This document shows, one piece after another, positions 8,484 through 19,638 of a DNA stretch of 64,000 nucleotides (positions are counted from its first letter, which is position 1; each line of letters opens with the position of its first letter). Source of the stretch: Blastococcus capsensis (GTDB lineage Bacteria > Actinomycetota > Actinomycetes > Mycobacteriales > Geodermatophilaceae). A program made the translations under genes and the position numbers. The stretch is taken from the NCBI RefSeq assembly GCF_030165005.1, contig NZ_JASNNW010000009.1, positions 62,001 through 126,000 of the forward strand, written 5' to 3'. The notes below the pieces were generated by a model. It was not told the origin of the DNA, made no database searches, and saw only the letters and a program-made list of their open reading frames with translations.

Positions 8484-9944
8484 GTGAAGAGCACCATCGA
8501 GGAACTGGGCCCCACGCGGGTCCGGATGGCGATCGAGGTGCCGTGGGGGGACCTGGACCACGCCTTCGGTGAGGTCTACAAGGAGCTGGGCAAGCAGGTC
8601 CGGGTTCCCGGTTTCCGCCCCGGCAAGGTCCCCAACCGCGTGCTCGACCAGCGGATCGGCCGCCCCGTCGTCCTGGAGCAGGTCGTCCAGCACGCGGTCC
8701 CGGAGGTCTACTCCGAGGTCATCCGCGAGAACCAGGTGCGGGTGCTCGGCCAGCCCGACATCGAGGTCACCCGCCTCGACGACGGCGACACCCTCGCCTT
8801 CACCGCCGAGGTCGACGTCGCCCCGCAGCTGGAGCTCCCCAGCCTGGAGAACCTCGCCGTGACCGTCGACGACGTCGAGGTCACCGACGAGGAGATCGAC
8901 CAGCAGGTCTCGGTCATGCGCGAGCGCTTCTCCATGCTCACGGGCGTCGAGCGCCCGGCGCAGGACGGCGACTTCGTCTCCATCGACCTCGAGGCCACGC
9001 TCGGCGGCGAGGTGCTGGAGGACGGCTCCACCACCGGAATGTCCTACGAGGTGGGCTCCGGCAACCTCATGGAGGGCCTCGACGACGCCGTCCGCGGGCT
9101 GTCCGCCGACGAGTCGAAGACCTTCGAGACCGCGCTGCTCGCCGGCCCGAACGCCGGCGAGATGGCCGAGGTCGCCGTCACCGTCCGCTCGGTGAAGGAG
9201 AAGGAGCTGCCGGAGCTGGACGACGAGTTCGCCTCCACCGCCAGCGAGTTCGACACCCTGGAGGAGCTCCGCGAGGATGTCCGGTCCCGGGTGGCCCGCT
9301 CGAAGGTGATCCAGCAGGGCGCCCAGGCGCGCGACGAGCTGGTCGAGCACCTGCTCGAGACCATCGAGGTGCCGATCCCGGAGAACCTCGTCGAACGCGA
9401 GGTCGAGTGGCGCAACCAGGCCTTCGAGCGAGAGCTCCAGCAGGCCGGCATGGACTGGGACACGTTCCTCCAGATGTCGGGCGTGGAGAACCGCGAGGCC
9501 TACGAGGCCGACCAGAAGAAGAACGTCGAGGAAGCGGTCAAGACCCAGTTCATCCTGGACGCGATCGCCGACGCCCGTGAGGTCACCGTCGACAACGAGG
9601 ACCTCTCGGCGCAGGTCATGGCCCAGGCCCAGCGCAACCGGATGAGCCCGGAGCAGTACGCCCAGCAGCTCCAGCAGGGCGGCAACATCGCCGAGTTCGT
9701 CGCCGACGTGCGCCGCACCAAGACGCTGGCCCAGCTGCTCGAGCAGACGACGATCACCGACGCGTCGGGCAACACCGTCGACCTCGAGGCGCTGCGCCCG
9801 AAGACGGTCCAGGCGCCGGCAACCGACGAGGCGCCGGGCGAGGACGCCGACGAGGTCCCGGCCGAGGACACCGACTCGCCGGCCGAGGCCGCCGACGAGG
9901 TCCCGGTCGAGGACACGCCGACCGAGGATCCCGACAAGGCCTGA
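8484..9944 (+). CDS. tig: Trigger factor, ribosome-associated chaperone and prolyl isomerase
   Basis: 486 residues. The N-terminal ribosome-binding domain includes the signature GFRPGKVP (about residues 44-51; the family motif is GFRxGxxP). It is followed by the FKBP-like isomerase domain from about residue 150 ([16 protein letters not shown]) and the helical chaperone domain. The last ~60 residues are an acidic, Pro/Ala-rich tail ([17 protein letters not shown]), a common actinobacterial extension. GTG at 8484 has GAGGAG 10 nt upstream. Trigger factor binds nascent chains at the exit tunnel; the neighbouring clpP-clpX genes place folding and proteolysis together, a widely conserved order. 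Confidence 0.97.
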   Translation: MKSTIEELGPTRVRMAIEVPWGDLDHAFGEVYKELGKQVRVPGFRPGKVPNRVLDQRIGRPVVLEQVVQHAVPEVYSEVIRENQVRVLGQPDIEVTRLDDGDTLAFTAEVDVAPQLELPSLENLAVTVDDVEVTDEEIDQQVSVMRERFSMLTGVERPAQDGDFVSIDLEATLGGEVLEDGSTTGMSYEVGSGNLMEGLDDAVRGLSADESKTFETALLAGPNAGEMAEVAVTVRSVKEKELPELDDEFASTASEFDTLEELREDVRSRVARSKVIQQGAQARDELVEHLLETIEVPIPENLVEREVEWRNQAFERELQQAGMDWDTFLQMSGVENREAYEADQKKNVEEAVKTQFILDAIADAREVTVDNEDLSAQVMAQAQRNRMSPEQYAQQLQQGGNIAEFVADVRRTKTLAQLLEQTTITDASGNTVDLEALRPKTVQAPATDEAPGEDADEVPAEDTDSPAEAADEVPVEDTPTEDPDKA

Positions 9945-10240
9945 GAAAGGACCCCGTCCTCCCCACGATTCGCAGGCTCGCCGCGGGGCCCGGGACGGGG
10001 CCGAGCCGCCGACGACGCCGTTCCGCCCACCCGGGTGGGGCGGCGTCGCCGCGTTTCCCGGGCCGGCGCTGCGCCGACGGCGAACACCGCCCGCTCGGGG
10101 ACTGTCCCGTCGCACCTGCGGGTTAGGGTCGACAGGACTCAGGCGATCGCCGGGGGGTACCGCCTCCCGGAGGGCCGTTCCGGGCCCCGCACCACCTCGA
10201 CCGACATGCCACGACGCGTCCTACGGAGGTCACCGCACCC
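9945..10240 (+). other. Intergenic region between tig and clpP
   Basis: After the tig hairpin there is a second strong imperfect hairpin at 10013-10048 (core ACCCGGGT). A possible promoter follows: CTGTCC at 10102-10107, a 16-nt spacer and TAGGGT at 10124-10129. A perfect 10-bp palindrome GGCGATCGCC lies at 10142-10151. GGAGGT at 10225-10230 is the clpP ribosome site. I see no coding sequence here. Confidence 0.5.
9949..10002 (+). terminator. Hairpin terminator of tig, member of a two-copy family
   Basis: CCCCGTCC (9952-9959) pairs with GGACGGGG (9993-10000), extended by GG/CC on either side of a bulged A. There is no T-run. The same stem sequence forms the hairpin behind rne. Confidence 0.6.
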
Positions 10241-10879
10241 GTGAGCACCACCGACCCGAACCTGGCGAGCGCACCGATGATGCGTGGTGCCGGCGGAATG
10301 ATGAACCTCGGCGACTCGGTCTACGAGCGCCTGCTGCGCGAGCGGATCATCTTCCTCGGCACCCAGGTCGACGACGTCATCGCCAACCAGCTGGCCGCGC
10401 AGATGCTGCTGCTCTCCGCCGAGGACCCCAAGCGGGACATCCACCTCTACATCAACTCGCCCGGCGGCTCGGTCAGCGCCGGCATGGCCATCTACGACAC
10501 GATGCAGTTCATCGACTGCGACGTCGCCACCTACGGGATGGGCCTGGCCGCCTCGATGGGCCAGTTCCTGCTCACCGCCGGCGCCAGTGGCAAGCGCTAC
10601 GCCCTGCCGCACGCGCGGATCATGATGCACCAGCCGTCGGCGGGTGTCGGTGGTACGGCGGCGGACATCGCCATCCAGGCCGACCTGTTCCGCCGGACGA
10701 AGAAGGAGCTGAACGAGCTGCAGTCCTTCCACACCGGGCAGAGCATCGAGCAGATCGAGAAGGATTCCGACCGCGACCGCTGGTTCACCGCGCAGGAGGC
10801 CCTCGAGTACGGCTTCGTCGACCACGTCGTCAGCCGCGCGGCCATGACCGACAGCGCCAACCCGGTCTCCGACAACTGA
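10241..10879 (+). CDS. clpP: ATP-dependent Clp protease proteolytic subunit, first copy
   Basis: 212 residues. The serine protease triad is visible as Ser105 in GLAASMGQF and His130 in RIMMHQPS, with the Asp in the region around residue 180. The YINSPGGSV oxyanion loop is at residues 70-78. GTG at 10241 has GGAGGT 10 nt upstream. In Actinomycetota two different ClpP subunits assemble into one hetero-tetradecamer fed by ClpX or ClpC. The second subunit follows 20 nt downstream, and clpX lies beyond a terminator-like hairpin. The N-terminal ~20 residues (Met/Gly-rich) would be the processed propeptide. Confidence 0.97.
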   Translation: MSTTDPNLASAPMMRGAGGMMNLGDSVYERLLRERIIFLGTQVDDVIANQLAAQMLLLSAEDPKRDIHLYINSPGGSVSAGMAIYDTMQFIDCDVATYGMGLAASMGQFLLTAGASGKRYALPHARIMMHQPSAGVGGTAADIAIQADLFRRTKKELNELQSFHTGQSIEQIEKDSDRDRWFTAQEALEYGFVDHVVSRAAMTDSANPVSDN

Positions 10880-10899
10880 GCTCCCGAGGACAGACGACG

Positions 10900-11526
10900 A
10901 TGAGCTTCCAGATGCCCTCCAGCCGCTACATCCTGCCCTCGTTCGTGGAGCGCACGAGCTACGGCATGAAGGAGTCCAACCCGTACAACAAGCTCTTCGA
11001 GGAGCGCATCATCTTCCTCGGGGTGCAGATCGACGACGCGTCGGCGAACGACGTGATGGCCCAGCTCATCACGCTCGAGTCCGCCGACCCGGACCGGGAC
11101 ATCACGATCTACATCAACTCGCCCGGTGGCTCGTTCACCTCGCTGATGGCGATCTACGACACGATGATGTTCGTCCGGCCCGACATCCAGACCGTGGTCA
11201 TGGGCCAGGCCGCCTCGGCTGCCGCCGTCCTGCTCGCGGCCGGCACGCCGGGCAAGCGCCTGGCGCTGCCCTATTCCCGCGTGCTGATCCACCAGCCCTC
11301 GGGCGAGGCCGGCGGTCAGGTCACCGACCTGGAGATCCACGCCGCGGAGATCGAGCGGGTCCGGGTGCAGATGGAGGAGATCCTGGCCCGGCACACCGGC
11401 CGGTCCCAGGAGCAGGTCCGCACCGACATCGACCGCGACAAGATCCTCACGGCCGCCCAGGCCAAGGACTACGGGATCGTCGACCAGGTGATCCAGAGCC
11501 GCAAGCTCAACGCCCTCGCGACCTGA
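10900..11526 (+). CDS. clpP: ATP-dependent Clp protease proteolytic subunit, second copy
   Basis: 208 residues. Ser in [12 protein letters not shown] and His in [13 protein letters not shown] are the catalytic residues, and YINSPGGSF is the oxyanion loop. It differs clearly from the upstream copy, as expected for the ClpP1/ClpP2 pair that forms mixed double-ring particles in actinobacteria. The ATG is 20 nt after the upstream stop, so the two are co-transcribed. An 11-bp perfect hairpin just after the stop separates it from clpX. Confidence 0.97.
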   Translation: MSFQMPSSRYILPSFVERTSYGMKESNPYNKLFEERIIFLGVQIDDASANDVMAQLITLESADPDRDITIYINSPGGSFTSLMAIYDTMMFVRPDIQTVVMGQAASAAAVLLAAGTPGKRLALPYSRVLIHQPSGEAGGQVTDLEIHAAEIERVRVQMEEILARHTGRSQEQVRTDIDRDKILTAAQAKDYGIVDQVIQSRKLNALAT

Positions 11527-11532
11527 CCGGCC

Positions 11533-11574
11533 GGTACGGGCCGGGACGCGCGTGACGCGTGTTCGGCCCGTACC
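11533..11574 (+). terminator. Hairpin downstream of the clpP pair
   Basis: Perfect 11-bp stem: GGTACGGGCCG (11533-11543) pairs with CGGCCCGTACC (11564-11574) around a 20-nt loop. There is no T-run, as is common in high-GC actinobacteria. Confidence 0.6.
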
Positions 11575-11667
11575 GTCGGAGGTCTGAGGGCACGGCGGGA
11601 CACGAGTGGGACGGCCGGGGCGGAACCGGGTGAGTCATTGCCCGACCTCGTCCACGGCGGCAGGTAC

Positions 11668-11678
11668 GTTCGGCGAAC
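11668..11678 (+). promoter_or_regulatory. Palindrome in the clpX leader, possible operator
   Basis: GTTCGGCGAAC is a perfect 5+1+5 palindrome 145 nt upstream of clpX. Actinobacterial clp genes are activated by ClgR, whose sites contain GTTCGC/GCG-like half-sites, so a ClgR site is possible. This assignment is inference. The rest of 11575-11822 shows only the GGAGG ribosome site at 11811-11815. Confidence 0.35.
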
Positions 11679-11822
11679 ACCCGATCCCCGGCCGACAGTG
11701 CCGGGAGAAGAGCCTCGCGGGACAGCTTGTCAGCGGGGTCGAGCAGGGGTAGCAAGCAGCGCACATCCAACCCGCGGGTACCTGGCACCAGGACCGGCGA
11801 CTGTCGAGGTGGAGGTCAGCAG

Positions 11823-13097
11823 GTGGCACGAATCGGTGAGAGCGGTGATCTGCTCAAGTGCTCGTTCTGCGGCAAGAGCCAGAAGCAGGTCAAGAAGCTC
11901 ATCGCTGGCCCCGGGGTCTACATCTGCGACGAGTGCATCGACCTCTGCAACGAGATCATCGAGGAAGAGCTCTCCGAGTCGTCGGACCTGAAGTTCGACG
12001 AGCTGCCGAAGCCCAAGGAGATCCACGACTTCCTCGACCAGTACGTCATCGGCCAGGACAAGGCCAAGCGGACGCTCTCGGTCGCGGTCTACAACCACTA
12101 CAAGCGGATCCAGGCCGGCGGTGACCGCGCCTCCCGCGAGGACGCCGTCGAGCTGGCGAAGTCCAACATCCTGCTCATCGGCCCCACCGGCTGCGGGAAG
12201 ACCCACCTGGCGCAGACGCTGGCCCGGATGCTCAACGTGCCGTTCGCCATCGCGGACGCCACCGCGCTCACCGAGGCCGGCTACGTGGGTGAGGACGTCG
12301 AGAACATCCTCCTCAAGCTGATCCAGGCCGCCGACTACGACGTCAAGCGGGCCGAGACCGGCATCATCTACATCGACGAGGTCGACAAGATCGCCCGCAA
12401 GAGCGAGAACCCGTCGATCACCCGGGACGTCTCCGGCGAGGGCGTGCAGCAGGCGCTGCTGAAGATCCTCGAGGGGACGACGGCATCGGTTCCGCCACAG
12501 GGTGGGCGCAAGCACCCGCACCAGGAGTTCATCCAGATCGACACGACGAACGTGCTGTTCATCGTGGGTGGCGCCTTCGCCGGGCTGGAGCAGGTCATCG
12601 AGGCGCGGGCCGGCAAGCAGGGCATCGGCTTCGCCGGCGAGATCCGCGGCAAGCAGGAGATCGAGGACGCCAACGCCTTCGCCGAGGTCATGCCCGAAGA
12701 CCTGCTGAAGTTCGGCATGATCCCCGAGTTCATCGGCCGCCTCCCGGTCATCACCAGCGTCCGCAAGCTGGACCGTCAGGCGCTGATCAACATCCTGACC
12801 CAGCCGAAGAACGCCCTGGTCCGCCAGTACCGGAAGCTGTTCGAGCTCGACGGCGTGGAGCTGGAGTTCACCGACGACGCGCTCGAGGCCGTCGCCGACC
12901 AGGCGATCCTGCGCGGCACCGGCGCCCGCGGCCTCCGCGCGATCATGGAGGAGGTGCTCCAGTCGGTGATGTACGACATCCCCAGCCGGGAGGACATCGC
13001 CGCCGTGACGATCACCAAGGAGGTCGTCCTGGAGCACGTGAACCCGACGATCGTCCCGCGCAAGCCGTCCCGTGCCCCCCGCGAGAAGTCGGCGTAA
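11823..13097 (+). CDS. clpX: ATP-dependent Clp protease ATP-binding subunit ClpX
   Basis: 424 residues. The N-terminal zinc-binding domain carries CSFCGKSQ and ICDECIDLC (C-x2-C pairs, residues ~13-41). Walker A is [12 protein letters not shown] (about residue 119), Walker B is [10 protein letters not shown], and GYVGEDVE (pore-1 loop, GYVG) and RGTGARGLR (sensor 2) are intact. It unfolds substrates and feeds them to the ClpP ring. GTG at 11823 is chosen for GGAGG 7 nt upstream and because the zinc domain begins right after it. It is transcribed separately from the clpP pair. Confidence 0.98.
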   Translation: MARIGESGDLLKCSFCGKSQKQVKKLIAGPGVYICDECIDLCNEIIEEELSESSDLKFDELPKPKEIHDFLDQYVIGQDKAKRTLSVAVYNHYKRIQAGGDRASREDAVELAKSNILLIGPTGCGKTHLAQTLARMLNVPFAIADATALTEAGYVGEDVENILLKLIQAADYDVKRAETGIIYIDEVDKIARKSENPSITRDVSGEGVQQALLKILEGTTASVPPQGGRKHPHQEFIQIDTTNVLFIVGGAFAGLEQVIEARAGKQGIGFAGEIRGKQEIEDANAFAEVMPEDLLKFGMIPEFIGRLPVITSVRKLDRQALINILTQPKNALVRQYRKLFELDGVELEFTDDALEAVADQAILRGTGARGLRAIMEEVLQSVMYDIPSREDIAAVTITKEVVLEHVNPTIVPRKPSRAPREKSA

Positions 13098-13108
13098 TCC
13101 TCAGCTGA

Positions 13109-13146
13109 CAGCGAGCCCGTTCCCACCTCCGGGGGCGGGCTCGCTG
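13109..13146 (+). terminator. Hairpin terminator of clpX
   Basis: CAGCGAGCCCG (13109-13119) pairs perfectly with CGGGCTCGCTG (13136-13146) around a 16-nt loop, starting 12 nt after the stop. Confidence 0.65.
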
Positions 13147-13298
13147 CCGTTCCGGGGCCCGGTTCCGGGACCTGAGCGTGTGCGCGAAGCAGCAGGTCTG
13201 GCGCGGGTCCCTGCCGGTCGCTGCACAGCGTCACCCGCGCCGTCCACAGATTCGCCGCTACCGACCCACGGCGCTCTGCCCCGCAGCAGCCTGGGCCC

Positions 13299-14210
13299 GT
13301 GGCGATCGACGTGACGAAGGCCGTCGGTCCGGATGGCTGGGTGGCGGCGGAGGAGCTCTTCGTGCGGGCCAGCCCCCGCACCGTCGGGTCGTGGGTGGCC
13401 GACGGGAAGATCATCCGCCTGCGCCCCGGTGTCTTCGCGCTCCCGAGCGCAGCCAGGAATTGGCGCACTCGCATCGCTGCTGCACTCGAGGGTCGCGAGG
13501 CCGTCGCCAGTCATGTCACGGCCCTGGCCCTCTGGGAACTGAGCCCGCATCCACCCGGACCGGTGCACCTGACGGTGGAGAGCGGCCGGAGCGGCAGAGG
13601 GTCGGCCGGAGTCAGGGTGCACCGGGCGCCTGGCGCCTTCGAGGACCGCCGTCGGGTGGCCGGCCTCGCCGTCACGTCCGCCGAGCGCTCCGTCGTCGAC
13701 ACCTGGGGTCGGCCCGGCCTGCTGGAGCGTCCGGCTGTCCGTGCTGCCGCGATCGAGGCCGTGCGGCAGCGGCTGTGCTCGCCGCGCGATCTCCAGGTCG
13801 AACTGGCTCGGCAACCGAGGCTCACCGGGCGTGCCGAACTGGCGCGGCTGGTGGGCCTGCTCGCCGACGGCTGTCGGAGCGAGCTGGAAGTCTGGGGGTG
13901 CCTGCACGTCCTCCGCGGCCCCGGCATGCCCGCGTTCGTCCAGCAGCGTCCGGTCAGCGTCGGTGGCCGGACCTTCATCCTCGACGCGGCGTACGAGGAC
14001 GTGCTGCTGGCCGTCGAGATGGATGGCGCGGCGTGGCACGGGTCGCGCTCTCAGCGGGAGCGGGACATCCAGCGGGACGCGTTGCTGGCCACGGTGGGCT
14101 GGCAGACGCTGCGCTTCAGCTTCGACCGGCTGACGCGCTCACCGGACGGCTGCCGCCGCGAGATCCTCGCCGTCCGAGCCGCCCGGTCGGGCCGTATGCG
14201 CGGGCGCTGA
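13299..14210 (+). CDS. AbiEi-type antitoxin N-domain fused to a DUF559-like nuclease fold
   Basis: 303 residues. Residues ~1-60 (VAAEELFVRASPRTVGSWV then RLRPGVFALP) resemble the winged-helix domain of AbiEi antitoxins. The C-terminal ~90 residues (FILDAAYEDVLLAVEMDG then AWHGSRSQRERDIQRD) resemble DUF559, a very-short-patch-repair-type PD-(D/E)XK fold. The Asp of DAAYED and the E-x-D of VEMDG are candidate metal ligands. Such proteins are abundant, usually lone genes in actinobacteria with no proven function. There is no toxin partner next to it, so I do not call a toxin-antitoxin system. It is convergent with valS. Confidence 0.7.
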   Translation: MAIDVTKAVGPDGWVAAEELFVRASPRTVGSWVADGKIIRLRPGVFALPSAARNWRTRIAAALEGREAVASHVTALALWELSPHPPGPVHLTVESGRSGRGSAGVRVHRAPGAFEDRRRVAGLAVTSAERSVVDTWGRPGLLERPAVRAAAIEAVRQRLCSPRDLQVELARQPRLTGRAELARLVGLLADGCRSELEVWGCLHVLRGPGMPAFVQQRPVSVGGRTFILDAAYEDVLLAVEMDGAAWHGSRSQRERDIQRDALLATVGWQTLRFSFDRLTRSPDGCRREILAVRAARSGRMRGR

Positions 14211-14252
14211 TCGGCAGAACGGAGCGCCCGATCTGCGGACCAGCGCACACCG

Positions 14253-16862
14253 TCAGGCCTCCGGGGTCTCCGCCAGGACGACGTCGACCCGCAGGTCACC
14301 CTCGCCGGGCACGATCGTCAGCAGCTGGATGCGACCGGCGTCGACCAGGTCCGAGCGCACCGCTTCCACCAGCGGCACCTGGTCGGCCGTCGCGGTGACC
14401 GTCGCGGTCTCCACGTCGGCGCGCATCGACTGCTTCGCGTCGGACTTGGCCTTGCGCACCGCCGACAGCGCCGCGGCGGCCACGGTCACCACCGCGGGGT
14501 CGCCCTCTGCGGGCAGCTCGCCGGCCGACGGCCATGCGGCGCGGTGCACGGAGCCGGTCTGCCACCACGACCAGACCTCCTCGGTGACGAACGGCAGCAC
14601 CGGGGCGAACAGCCGCAGCTGCACCGAGAGCGCCAGCGCCAGCGCGGCCTGCGCGGAGGCCGCGGCGTCGTCGCTGCGGTAGGCCCGGGACTTCACCAGC
14701 TCGACGTAGTCGTCGCAGAACGACCAGAAGAACGTCTCGGCCACCTCGAGCGCGCGCGTGTAGTTGTAGGCCTCCATCGCCGCGGTGGCCTCGTCCACGA
14801 CGGCGGCCAGCGCGGTGAGCATCCCGCGGTCGATGGGCTCGGTGATCTGCGTTGCCGCCGACGACAGGTCGACCGAGCCGGCGCCCAGCCCGAGCACGAA
14901 CTTGCCGATGTTGAGGATCTTCATGGCCAGCCGCCGGCCGACCTTCATCTGCGCCTCGTCGAACGGCGAGTCGGCACCCGGCCGGGCGCCGGCGGCGCGC
15001 CAGCGGACGGCGTCGGTGCCGTACCGCTCGAGGACGTCGATCGGCGTGGTCGCGTTGCCCTTGGACTTCGACATCTTCTTGCGGTCGGGGTCGACCACGA
15101 AGCCGGAGATGGTGGCGTGCGACCACGGCACGGTGCCGTGCTCGAAGTGTGCCCGGACGACCGTGGAGAACAGCCAGGTGCGGATGATGTCGTGCGCCTG
15201 CGGCCGCTGGTCCATCGGGAAGACCTTGGCGAACAGCTCCGGGTCGGTGTCCCAGCCAGAGGCCACCTGCGGCGACAGCGACGACGTCGCCCAGGTGTCC
15301 ATCACGTCGGGGTCGGCCATGAACCCGCCCGGCTTGCCGCGCTGGTCCTCGGTGAACCCCTCGGGCACGTCGGACGACGGGTCGACCGGCAGTGCCTCGT
15401 CGGGCGCCAGGATCGGCTCGTCGTGAACCGGCTCACCGGACTCGTCCAGCCGGTACCAGACCGGGAACGGGACGCCGAAGAAGCGCTGGCGGCTGATCAG
15501 CCAGTCGCCGTTGAGGCCCTCGACCCAGTTGTCGTAGCGGTGCCGCATGTGCTCGGGCACCCACTGGATCTCCCGGCCGCGGGCGATGAGGGCATCGCGC
15601 AGGTCGGCGTCCCGGCCGCCGTTGCGGATGTACCACTGCCGCGTGGTGACGATCTCCAGCGGGCGCTCGCCCTTCTCGAAGAACTTCACCGGGTGGGTGA
15701 TCTGCTTGGGTTCGCCCTCGAGGTCGCCGGACTCGCGCAGCAGCTCCACGATGCGGGCCTGCGCGCTGAACATCGTCTTGCCGGCCAGCTCGTCGTAGGG
15801 GTGCGCGGGCACGCCGGGCGGCGGGTCGGCCAGGATCCGGCCGTCCCAGCCGACGATGGCGCGGGTCGGCAGCTGCAGCTCGCGCCACCAGGTGACGTCG
15901 TTGAGGTCGCCGAAGGTGCAGATCATCGCGATGCCCGAGCCCTTGTCCGGCTCGGCGAGGCGGTGGGCGACCACGGGCACCTCGACGTCGAACAGCGGCG
16001 TCCGCACCGTCTTCCCGAACAGCGGCTGGTAGCGCTCGTCGCCGGGGTGCGCGACCAGCGCGACGCAGGCCGGCAGGAGCTCCGGACGGGTGGTCTCGAT
16101 GAAGACCGGGCCGTCGGCGGAGTGGAAGGCGATCCGGTGGTAGGCGCCGGGGCGCTCGCGGTCCTCCAGCTCGGCTTGCGCGACGGCGGTGCGGAAGGTG
16201 ACGTCCCAGAGGGTCGGGGCCTCCTGGGCATAGGCCTCGCCGCGGGCCAGGTTCTGCAGGAACATCCGCTGGGCCGTGGCCCGGGAGGACTCCGAGATGG
16301 TCCGGTAGACGTTCGACCAGTCGACCGAGAGCCCGACGCGGCGCCAGAGCTTCTCGAACTCGGCCTCGTCCTCCTCCGTCAGCTGCATGCACAGCTCGAC
16401 GAAGTTGCGCCGGGAGAGCGGCAGCTGGGCTCTGTCCGACTTCGCTGCCGCTGCGTCTCCTGGCGGCTCGAACGAGGCGTCGTAGGGCAGGGCCGGGTCG
16501 CAGCGGACGCCGTAGTAGTTCTGCACCCGCCGCTCGGTCGGCAGCCCGTTGTCGTCCCAGCCCATCGGGTAGTACACGTGCTTGCCGCGCATCCGCTGGT
16601 AGCGGGCGACGATGTCGGTGTGGGTGTAGCTGAACACGTGCCCCACGTGCAGCGAGCCGCTGGCGGTCGGCGGGGGAGTGTCGATCGAGTAGATCTGCTC
16701 GCGCGGCGCCTGCAGGGCGGCGTCGCGGTCGAAGCCGTAGGTGTCCTCGGAGGCCCAGCGGGCGACCCACTTCTCCTCGAGGCCGTCGACCGAGGGCTTG
16801 TCCGGTACGCCGCTCAGGACTCCCGGGGCGGCATTGTCCGGGGTCGCGATGCGGGGATCCAT
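14253..16862 (-). CDS. valS: Valine--tRNA ligase
   Basis: 869 residues, a class I synthetase of normal length. The HIGH signature is HVGH in [13 protein letters not shown] (about residue 70) and the KMSKS loop is intact in [15 protein letters not shown]. An editing (CP1) domain separates them, and the anticodon-binding domain follows (the [11 protein letters not shown] region lies near the C-terminus). It attaches valine to tRNA-Val in the cytoplasm. The ATG at 16862 is used; another in-frame ATG lies 9 nt upstream. It is divergent from the YccF-like gene with about 113 bp between them. Confidence 0.97.
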   Translation of the reverse strand: MDPRIATPDNAAPGVLSGVPDKPSVDGLEEKWVARWASEDTYGFDRDAALQAPREQIYSIDTPPPTASGSLHVGHVFSYTHTDIVARYQRMRGKHVYYPMGWDDNGLPTERRVQNYYGVRCDPALPYDASFEPPGDAAAAKSDRAQLPLSRRNFVELCMQLTEEDEAEFEKLWRRVGLSVDWSNVYRTISESSRATAQRMFLQNLARGEAYAQEAPTLWDVTFRTAVAQAELEDRERPGAYHRIAFHSADGPVFIETTRPELLPACVALVAHPGDERYQPLFGKTVRTPLFDVEVPVVAHRLAEPDKGSGIAMICTFGDLNDVTWWRELQLPTRAIVGWDGRILADPPPGVPAHPYDELAGKTMFSAQARIVELLRESGDLEGEPKQITHPVKFFEKGERPLEIVTTRQWYIRNGGRDADLRDALIARGREIQWVPEHMRHRYDNWVEGLNGDWLISRQRFFGVPFPVWYRLDESGEPVHDEPILAPDEALPVDPSSDVPEGFTEDQRGKPGGFMADPDVMDTWATSSLSPQVASGWDTDPELFAKVFPMDQRPQAHDIIRTWLFSTVVRAHFEHGTVPWSHATISGFVVDPDRKKMSKSKGNATTPIDVLERYGTDAVRWRAAGARPGADSPFDEAQMKVGRRLAMKILNIGKFVLGLGAGSVDLSSAATQITEPIDRGMLTALAAVVDEATAAMEAYNYTRALEVAETFFWSFCDDYVELVKSRAYRSDDAAASAQAALALALSVQLRLFAPVLPFVTEEVWSWWQTGSVHRAAWPSAGELPAEGDPAVVTVAAAALSAVRKAKSDAKQSMRADVETATVTATADQVPLVEAVRSDLVDAGRIQLLTIVPGEGDLRVDVVLAETPEA

Positions 16863-16975
16863 GCCCCGCATCCTAGGAAGGCGTGGCAACGCGATCGCAG
16901 TCGGCGCTGTGGCCGGACCCACGGTCGAGAGGGGAACCGGCGGACGCGGCCCTTCGTGGAACAGGTGTGACCACG

Positions 16976-17422
16976 ATGCGTCTGCTCCTGAACGTCGTCT
17001 GGCTGGTGCTGCAGGGCTGGGTGCTGGCGCTGGCCTACGCCCTGGCCGGTGTGCTGGCCTGTCTCCTCGTCGTGACCATCCCGTTCGGCATCGCCGCCTT
17101 CCGCCTGGCTTTCTTCGTCCTGTGGCCGTTCGGGCGCACCACCGTGCGGGCCCCGGGCGCCGGTGCGCCGTCGGTCCTGGGCAACCTCCTGTGGTTCCTG
17201 CTGGCCGGCTGGTGGCTGGCGCTGCTCCACGTCGTGGCCGGCATCGGCTTCTGCCTGACCATCGTCGGTATCCCGTTCGGCGTGGCCTCCTTCAAACTCG
17301 CCGCCGTGGGCCTCTTCCCGCTCGGCAAGCGGGTGGTGCCGGCGGTTCCTCCGCGGGGCTGGAGGCACGCCGGCGGCACCGTCGTGCACGGTGGCGCCCG
17401 GGAGACCGCGCTGGTCCGGTGA
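16976..17422 (+). CDS. YccF-like inner membrane protein
   Basis: 148 residues with two copies of a membrane unit. The repeats are visible as [25 protein letters not shown] and, about 60 residues later, [25 protein letters not shown], the duplicated motif of YccF family proteins (named here by pattern). Four hydrophobic segments are expected. ATG at 16976 has AGGTG 8 nt upstream; a GTG three codons earlier is possible. The family's function is not known. It ends 23 nt before folC and could share its transcript. Confidence 0.78.
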   Translation: MRLLLNVVWLVLQGWVLALAYALAGVLACLLVVTIPFGIAAFRLAFFVLWPFGRTTVRAPGAGAPSVLGNLLWFLLAGWWLALLHVVAGIGFCLTIVGIPFGVASFKLAAVGLFPLGKRVVPAVPPRGWRHAGGTVVHGGARETALVR

Positions 17423-17444
17423 CCGGCCTGGCATCCTGAGCAGG

Positions 17445-18800
17445 ATGAGCAACAGCAGCACCGGTGACCTCGCCCGGGTGGAGCAGGAGCTGCTGGCCCG
17501 GTGGCCCGAGAGCCGGCTCGAGCCGTCCCTCGCCCGCATCAGCGCCCTGGTCGACCTGCTCGGTTCACCCCACCGGGCGATGCCGGTCATCCAGGTGGCC
17601 GGCACCAACGGCAAGACGACGACGGCGCGGATGATCGACGAGATCCTGCGCGGCTTCGGGCTGCGGGTGGGCCGGTTCACCAGCCCGCACCTGCAGACCA
17701 TGCGTGAGCGGATCGTGCTCGACGGCGAGCCGGTCGACGCCGGGCGCTTCGTCGAGGCCTACGACGACATCGCGCCGTACGTGCAGATGGTCGACGCCGC
17801 CGGCGAGATCCCGATGAGCTTCTTCGAGGTCATGGTCGGGATGGCCTACGCGCTCTTCGCCGACGCGCCGGTCGACGTCGCGGTCATCGAGGTCGGCATG
17901 GGCGGCACGTGGGACGCGACCAACGTCGCCGACGCGCGGGTCGCCGTCGTCACCCCCGTGGCGATGGACCACGCGGAGTACCTCGGCCCGGACGTCGCCA
18001 CGATCGCCGGCGAGAAGGCCGGCATCATCAAGCCCGACGCCGTGGCCGTGCTGGCGCACCAGCAGCCCGGGGCCTTGGACGCGCTGATCCGCCGGGCCGT
18101 CGAGGCCGACGCCGTGGTCGCCCGCGAGGGCACCGAGTTCGGCGTGCTCGACCGGAAGGTGGCCGTCGGAGGGCAGCAGATCCGGCTGCAAGGCCTCGGT
18201 GGGGAGTACGAGGAGGTCTTCCTCCCCCTGTTCGGCGCCCACCAGGCGCAGAACGCGGCCACCGCGCTGGCCGCGGTCGAGGCGTTCCTGGGTGCGGGGG
18301 CGGCCACCGGCCCCATCGAGCAGGAGACCGTCCGCGCCGCCTTCGCGGCCGTCCGCTCTCCCGGCCGCCTCGAGCGCGTGCGCACCAGCCCGACGGTGCT
18401 GGTCGACGCCGCCCACAACCCGGCCGGCATGGCCGCGACCGTCGAGGCGATCCGGGAGTCCTTCGACCTCACCCGGCTGGTCGGCGTCGTCGGCGCGGTC
18501 CACGGCAAGGACGTCGCCGGGATGCTCGCCGCCCTCGAAGAGGTCTGCGCCGAGCTGGTCGTCACCCAGAACAGCTCGTCGCGCGCCATGCCGGCCGACG
18601 AGCTGGGCGCGCTGGCGGTCGACGTCTTCGGCGCCGACCGGGTGAGCGTCTCGCCGCGGCTGAACGAGGCGATCACCGAGGCGATCGAGCTGGCCGAGGC
18701 CGGCCCGGACGACGCGCTCGGCGGCTCCGGGGTGCTGGTCACCGGCAGCGTCATCACCGCAGGTGAGGCACGCACCCTGCTGTCCGGGAGCCGGCGGTGA
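17445..18800 (+). CDS. folC: Bifunctional folylpolyglutamate/dihydrofolate synthase
   Basis: 451 residues of the Mur ligase-like fold. The P-loop GTNGKTTT is at residues 53-60, the folate-binding [12 protein letters not shown] follows, and [16 protein letters not shown] carries the conserved Glu. [12 protein letters not shown] marks the C-terminal domain. It adds glutamate to (dihydro)folates in the cytoplasm. It overlaps the DUF4233 gene by 4 nt, a pairing conserved in actinobacteria. The ATG at 17445 is preceded by CATCCT 7 nt upstream, which may be a -10 box. Confidence 0.95.
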   Translation: MSNSSTGDLARVEQELLARWPESRLEPSLARISALVDLLGSPHRAMPVIQVAGTNGKTTTARMIDEILRGFGLRVGRFTSPHLQTMRERIVLDGEPVDAGRFVEAYDDIAPYVQMVDAAGEIPMSFFEVMVGMAYALFADAPVDVAVIEVGMGGTWDATNVADARVAVVTPVAMDHAEYLGPDVATIAGEKAGIIKPDAVAVLAHQQPGALDALIRRAVEADAVVAREGTEFGVLDRKVAVGGQQIRLQGLGGEYEEVFLPLFGAHQAQNAATALAAVEAFLGAGAATGPIEQETVRAAFAAVRSPGRLERVRTSPTVLVDAAHNPAGMAATVEAIRESFDLTRLVGVVGAVHGKDVAGMLAALEEVCAELVVTQNSSSRAMPADELGALAVDVFGADRVSVSPRLNEAITEAIELAEAGPDDALGGSGVLVTGSVITAGEARTLLSGSRR

Positions 18801-19204
18801 CCGCTCCCGACCCGGCCCGCGCGGCGAAGGCGCTGCGCGGGGCCGCGGCGGCGGTGCTCGTGCTGGAGGGCATCGCCGTCCTCTTCGTGCCGCGCGGCAT
18901 CGCGCAGACCGAGGAGGGGCTCGGCGCCGGCCGCCTGACGGTCCTGCTCGTCCTGGCGGTCCTGCTGATCCTGGCGTCGGGCCTGCAGCGGCGGGAGCGC
19001 GGCCTGCTGATCGGCACCGCGCTGCAGCTGCCGTTGCTGCTCACCGGCCTGCTCAACAGCGTCATGTGGGTCGTGGCCGGGGCATTCGTGCTCATCTGGA
19101 GCTACCTGCTGCAGGTGCGCAAGCAGCTGATCGGCACGCCGTTCGGCCCGGTGGCGGCGCCCCGGACCGGCGACGCCGACGGCGAGGGCGCGGCCACCCC
19201 GTAG
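18797..19204 (+). CDS. DUF4233 small membrane protein
   Basis: 135 residues with four predicted membrane segments (around [45 protein letters not shown] and [18 protein letters not shown]) and a polar, acidic C-terminus. The position between folC and ndk, with GTGA overlap onto folC, is the usual setting of the DUF4233 family in actinobacteria. No function is established. Coupling to folC suggests co-expression, not a proven role in folate metabolism. Confidence 0.8.
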   Translation: MTAPDPARAAKALRGAAAAVLVLEGIAVLFVPRGIAQTEEGLGAGRLTVLLVLAVLLILASGLQRRERGLLIGTALQLPLLLTGLLNSVMWVVAGAFVLIWSYLLQVRKQLIGTPFGPVAAPRTGDADGEGAATP

Positions 19205-19207
19205 GCT
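19202..19207 (+). promoter_or_regulatory. Candidate -10 hexamer for ndk
   Basis: TAGGCT overlaps the stop of the upstream gene and ends 8 nt before the ndk GTG. There is no ribosome-binding site between them, so a leaderless transcript is possible. Confidence 0.4.
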
Positions 19208-19215
19208 CCGGCCCC

Positions 19216-19626
19216 GTGACCGAACGCACCCTTGTCCTCGTCAAGCCCGACGGCGTCTCCCGCGGCCTGGTCGGCGAGGTGATCACCCGGCTCGAGCGCA
19301 AGGGCCTGCGGCTGGTCGCCGCCGAGCTGCGCACGCTGACCGCCGACGTCGCCGAGACGCATTACGCCGAGCACCGCGAGCGGCCCTTCTTCGCCGACCT
19401 CGTGCAGTTCATCACCAGTGGTCCGCTGATGGCCCTGGTCGTGGAGGGTCCGCGCGCGATCGAGGCGTTCCGCGCCCTGGCCGGCGCCACCGACCCGGTG
19501 AAGGCCGCACCCGGCACGATCCGCGGCGACTTCGCCCTCGAGGTGCAGAACAACATCGTGCACGGCTCCGACTCGCCCGAGTCCGCCGCGCGCGAAATCG
19601 GCTTGTTCTTCCTCGACCTGGGCTGA
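19216..19626 (+). CDS. ndk: Nucleoside-diphosphate kinase
   Basis: 136 residues, the normal size. [18 protein letters not shown] is the N-terminal signature, and [13 protein letters not shown] contains the phosphorylated active-site His. It transfers the gamma-phosphate from ATP to other nucleoside diphosphates in the cytoplasm. The start GTG is the one giving the family N-terminus ([11 protein letters not shown]). A large nested hairpin follows the stop. Confidence 0.97.
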   Translation: MTERTLVLVKPDGVSRGLVGEVITRLERKGLRLVAAELRTLTADVAETHYAEHRERPFFADLVQFITSGPLMALVVEGPRAIEAFRALAGATDPVKAAPGTIRGDFALEVQNNIVHGSDSPESAAREIGLFFLDLG

Positions 19627-19638
19627 CCCGCCTCCCCG

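Noticed and set aside
13299-14210. Complete AbiE toxin-antitoxin system
   Set aside because: Only an AbiEi-like domain is present. No nucleotidyltransferase toxin (AbiEii) gene lies beside it, and the C-terminus is DUF559-like.
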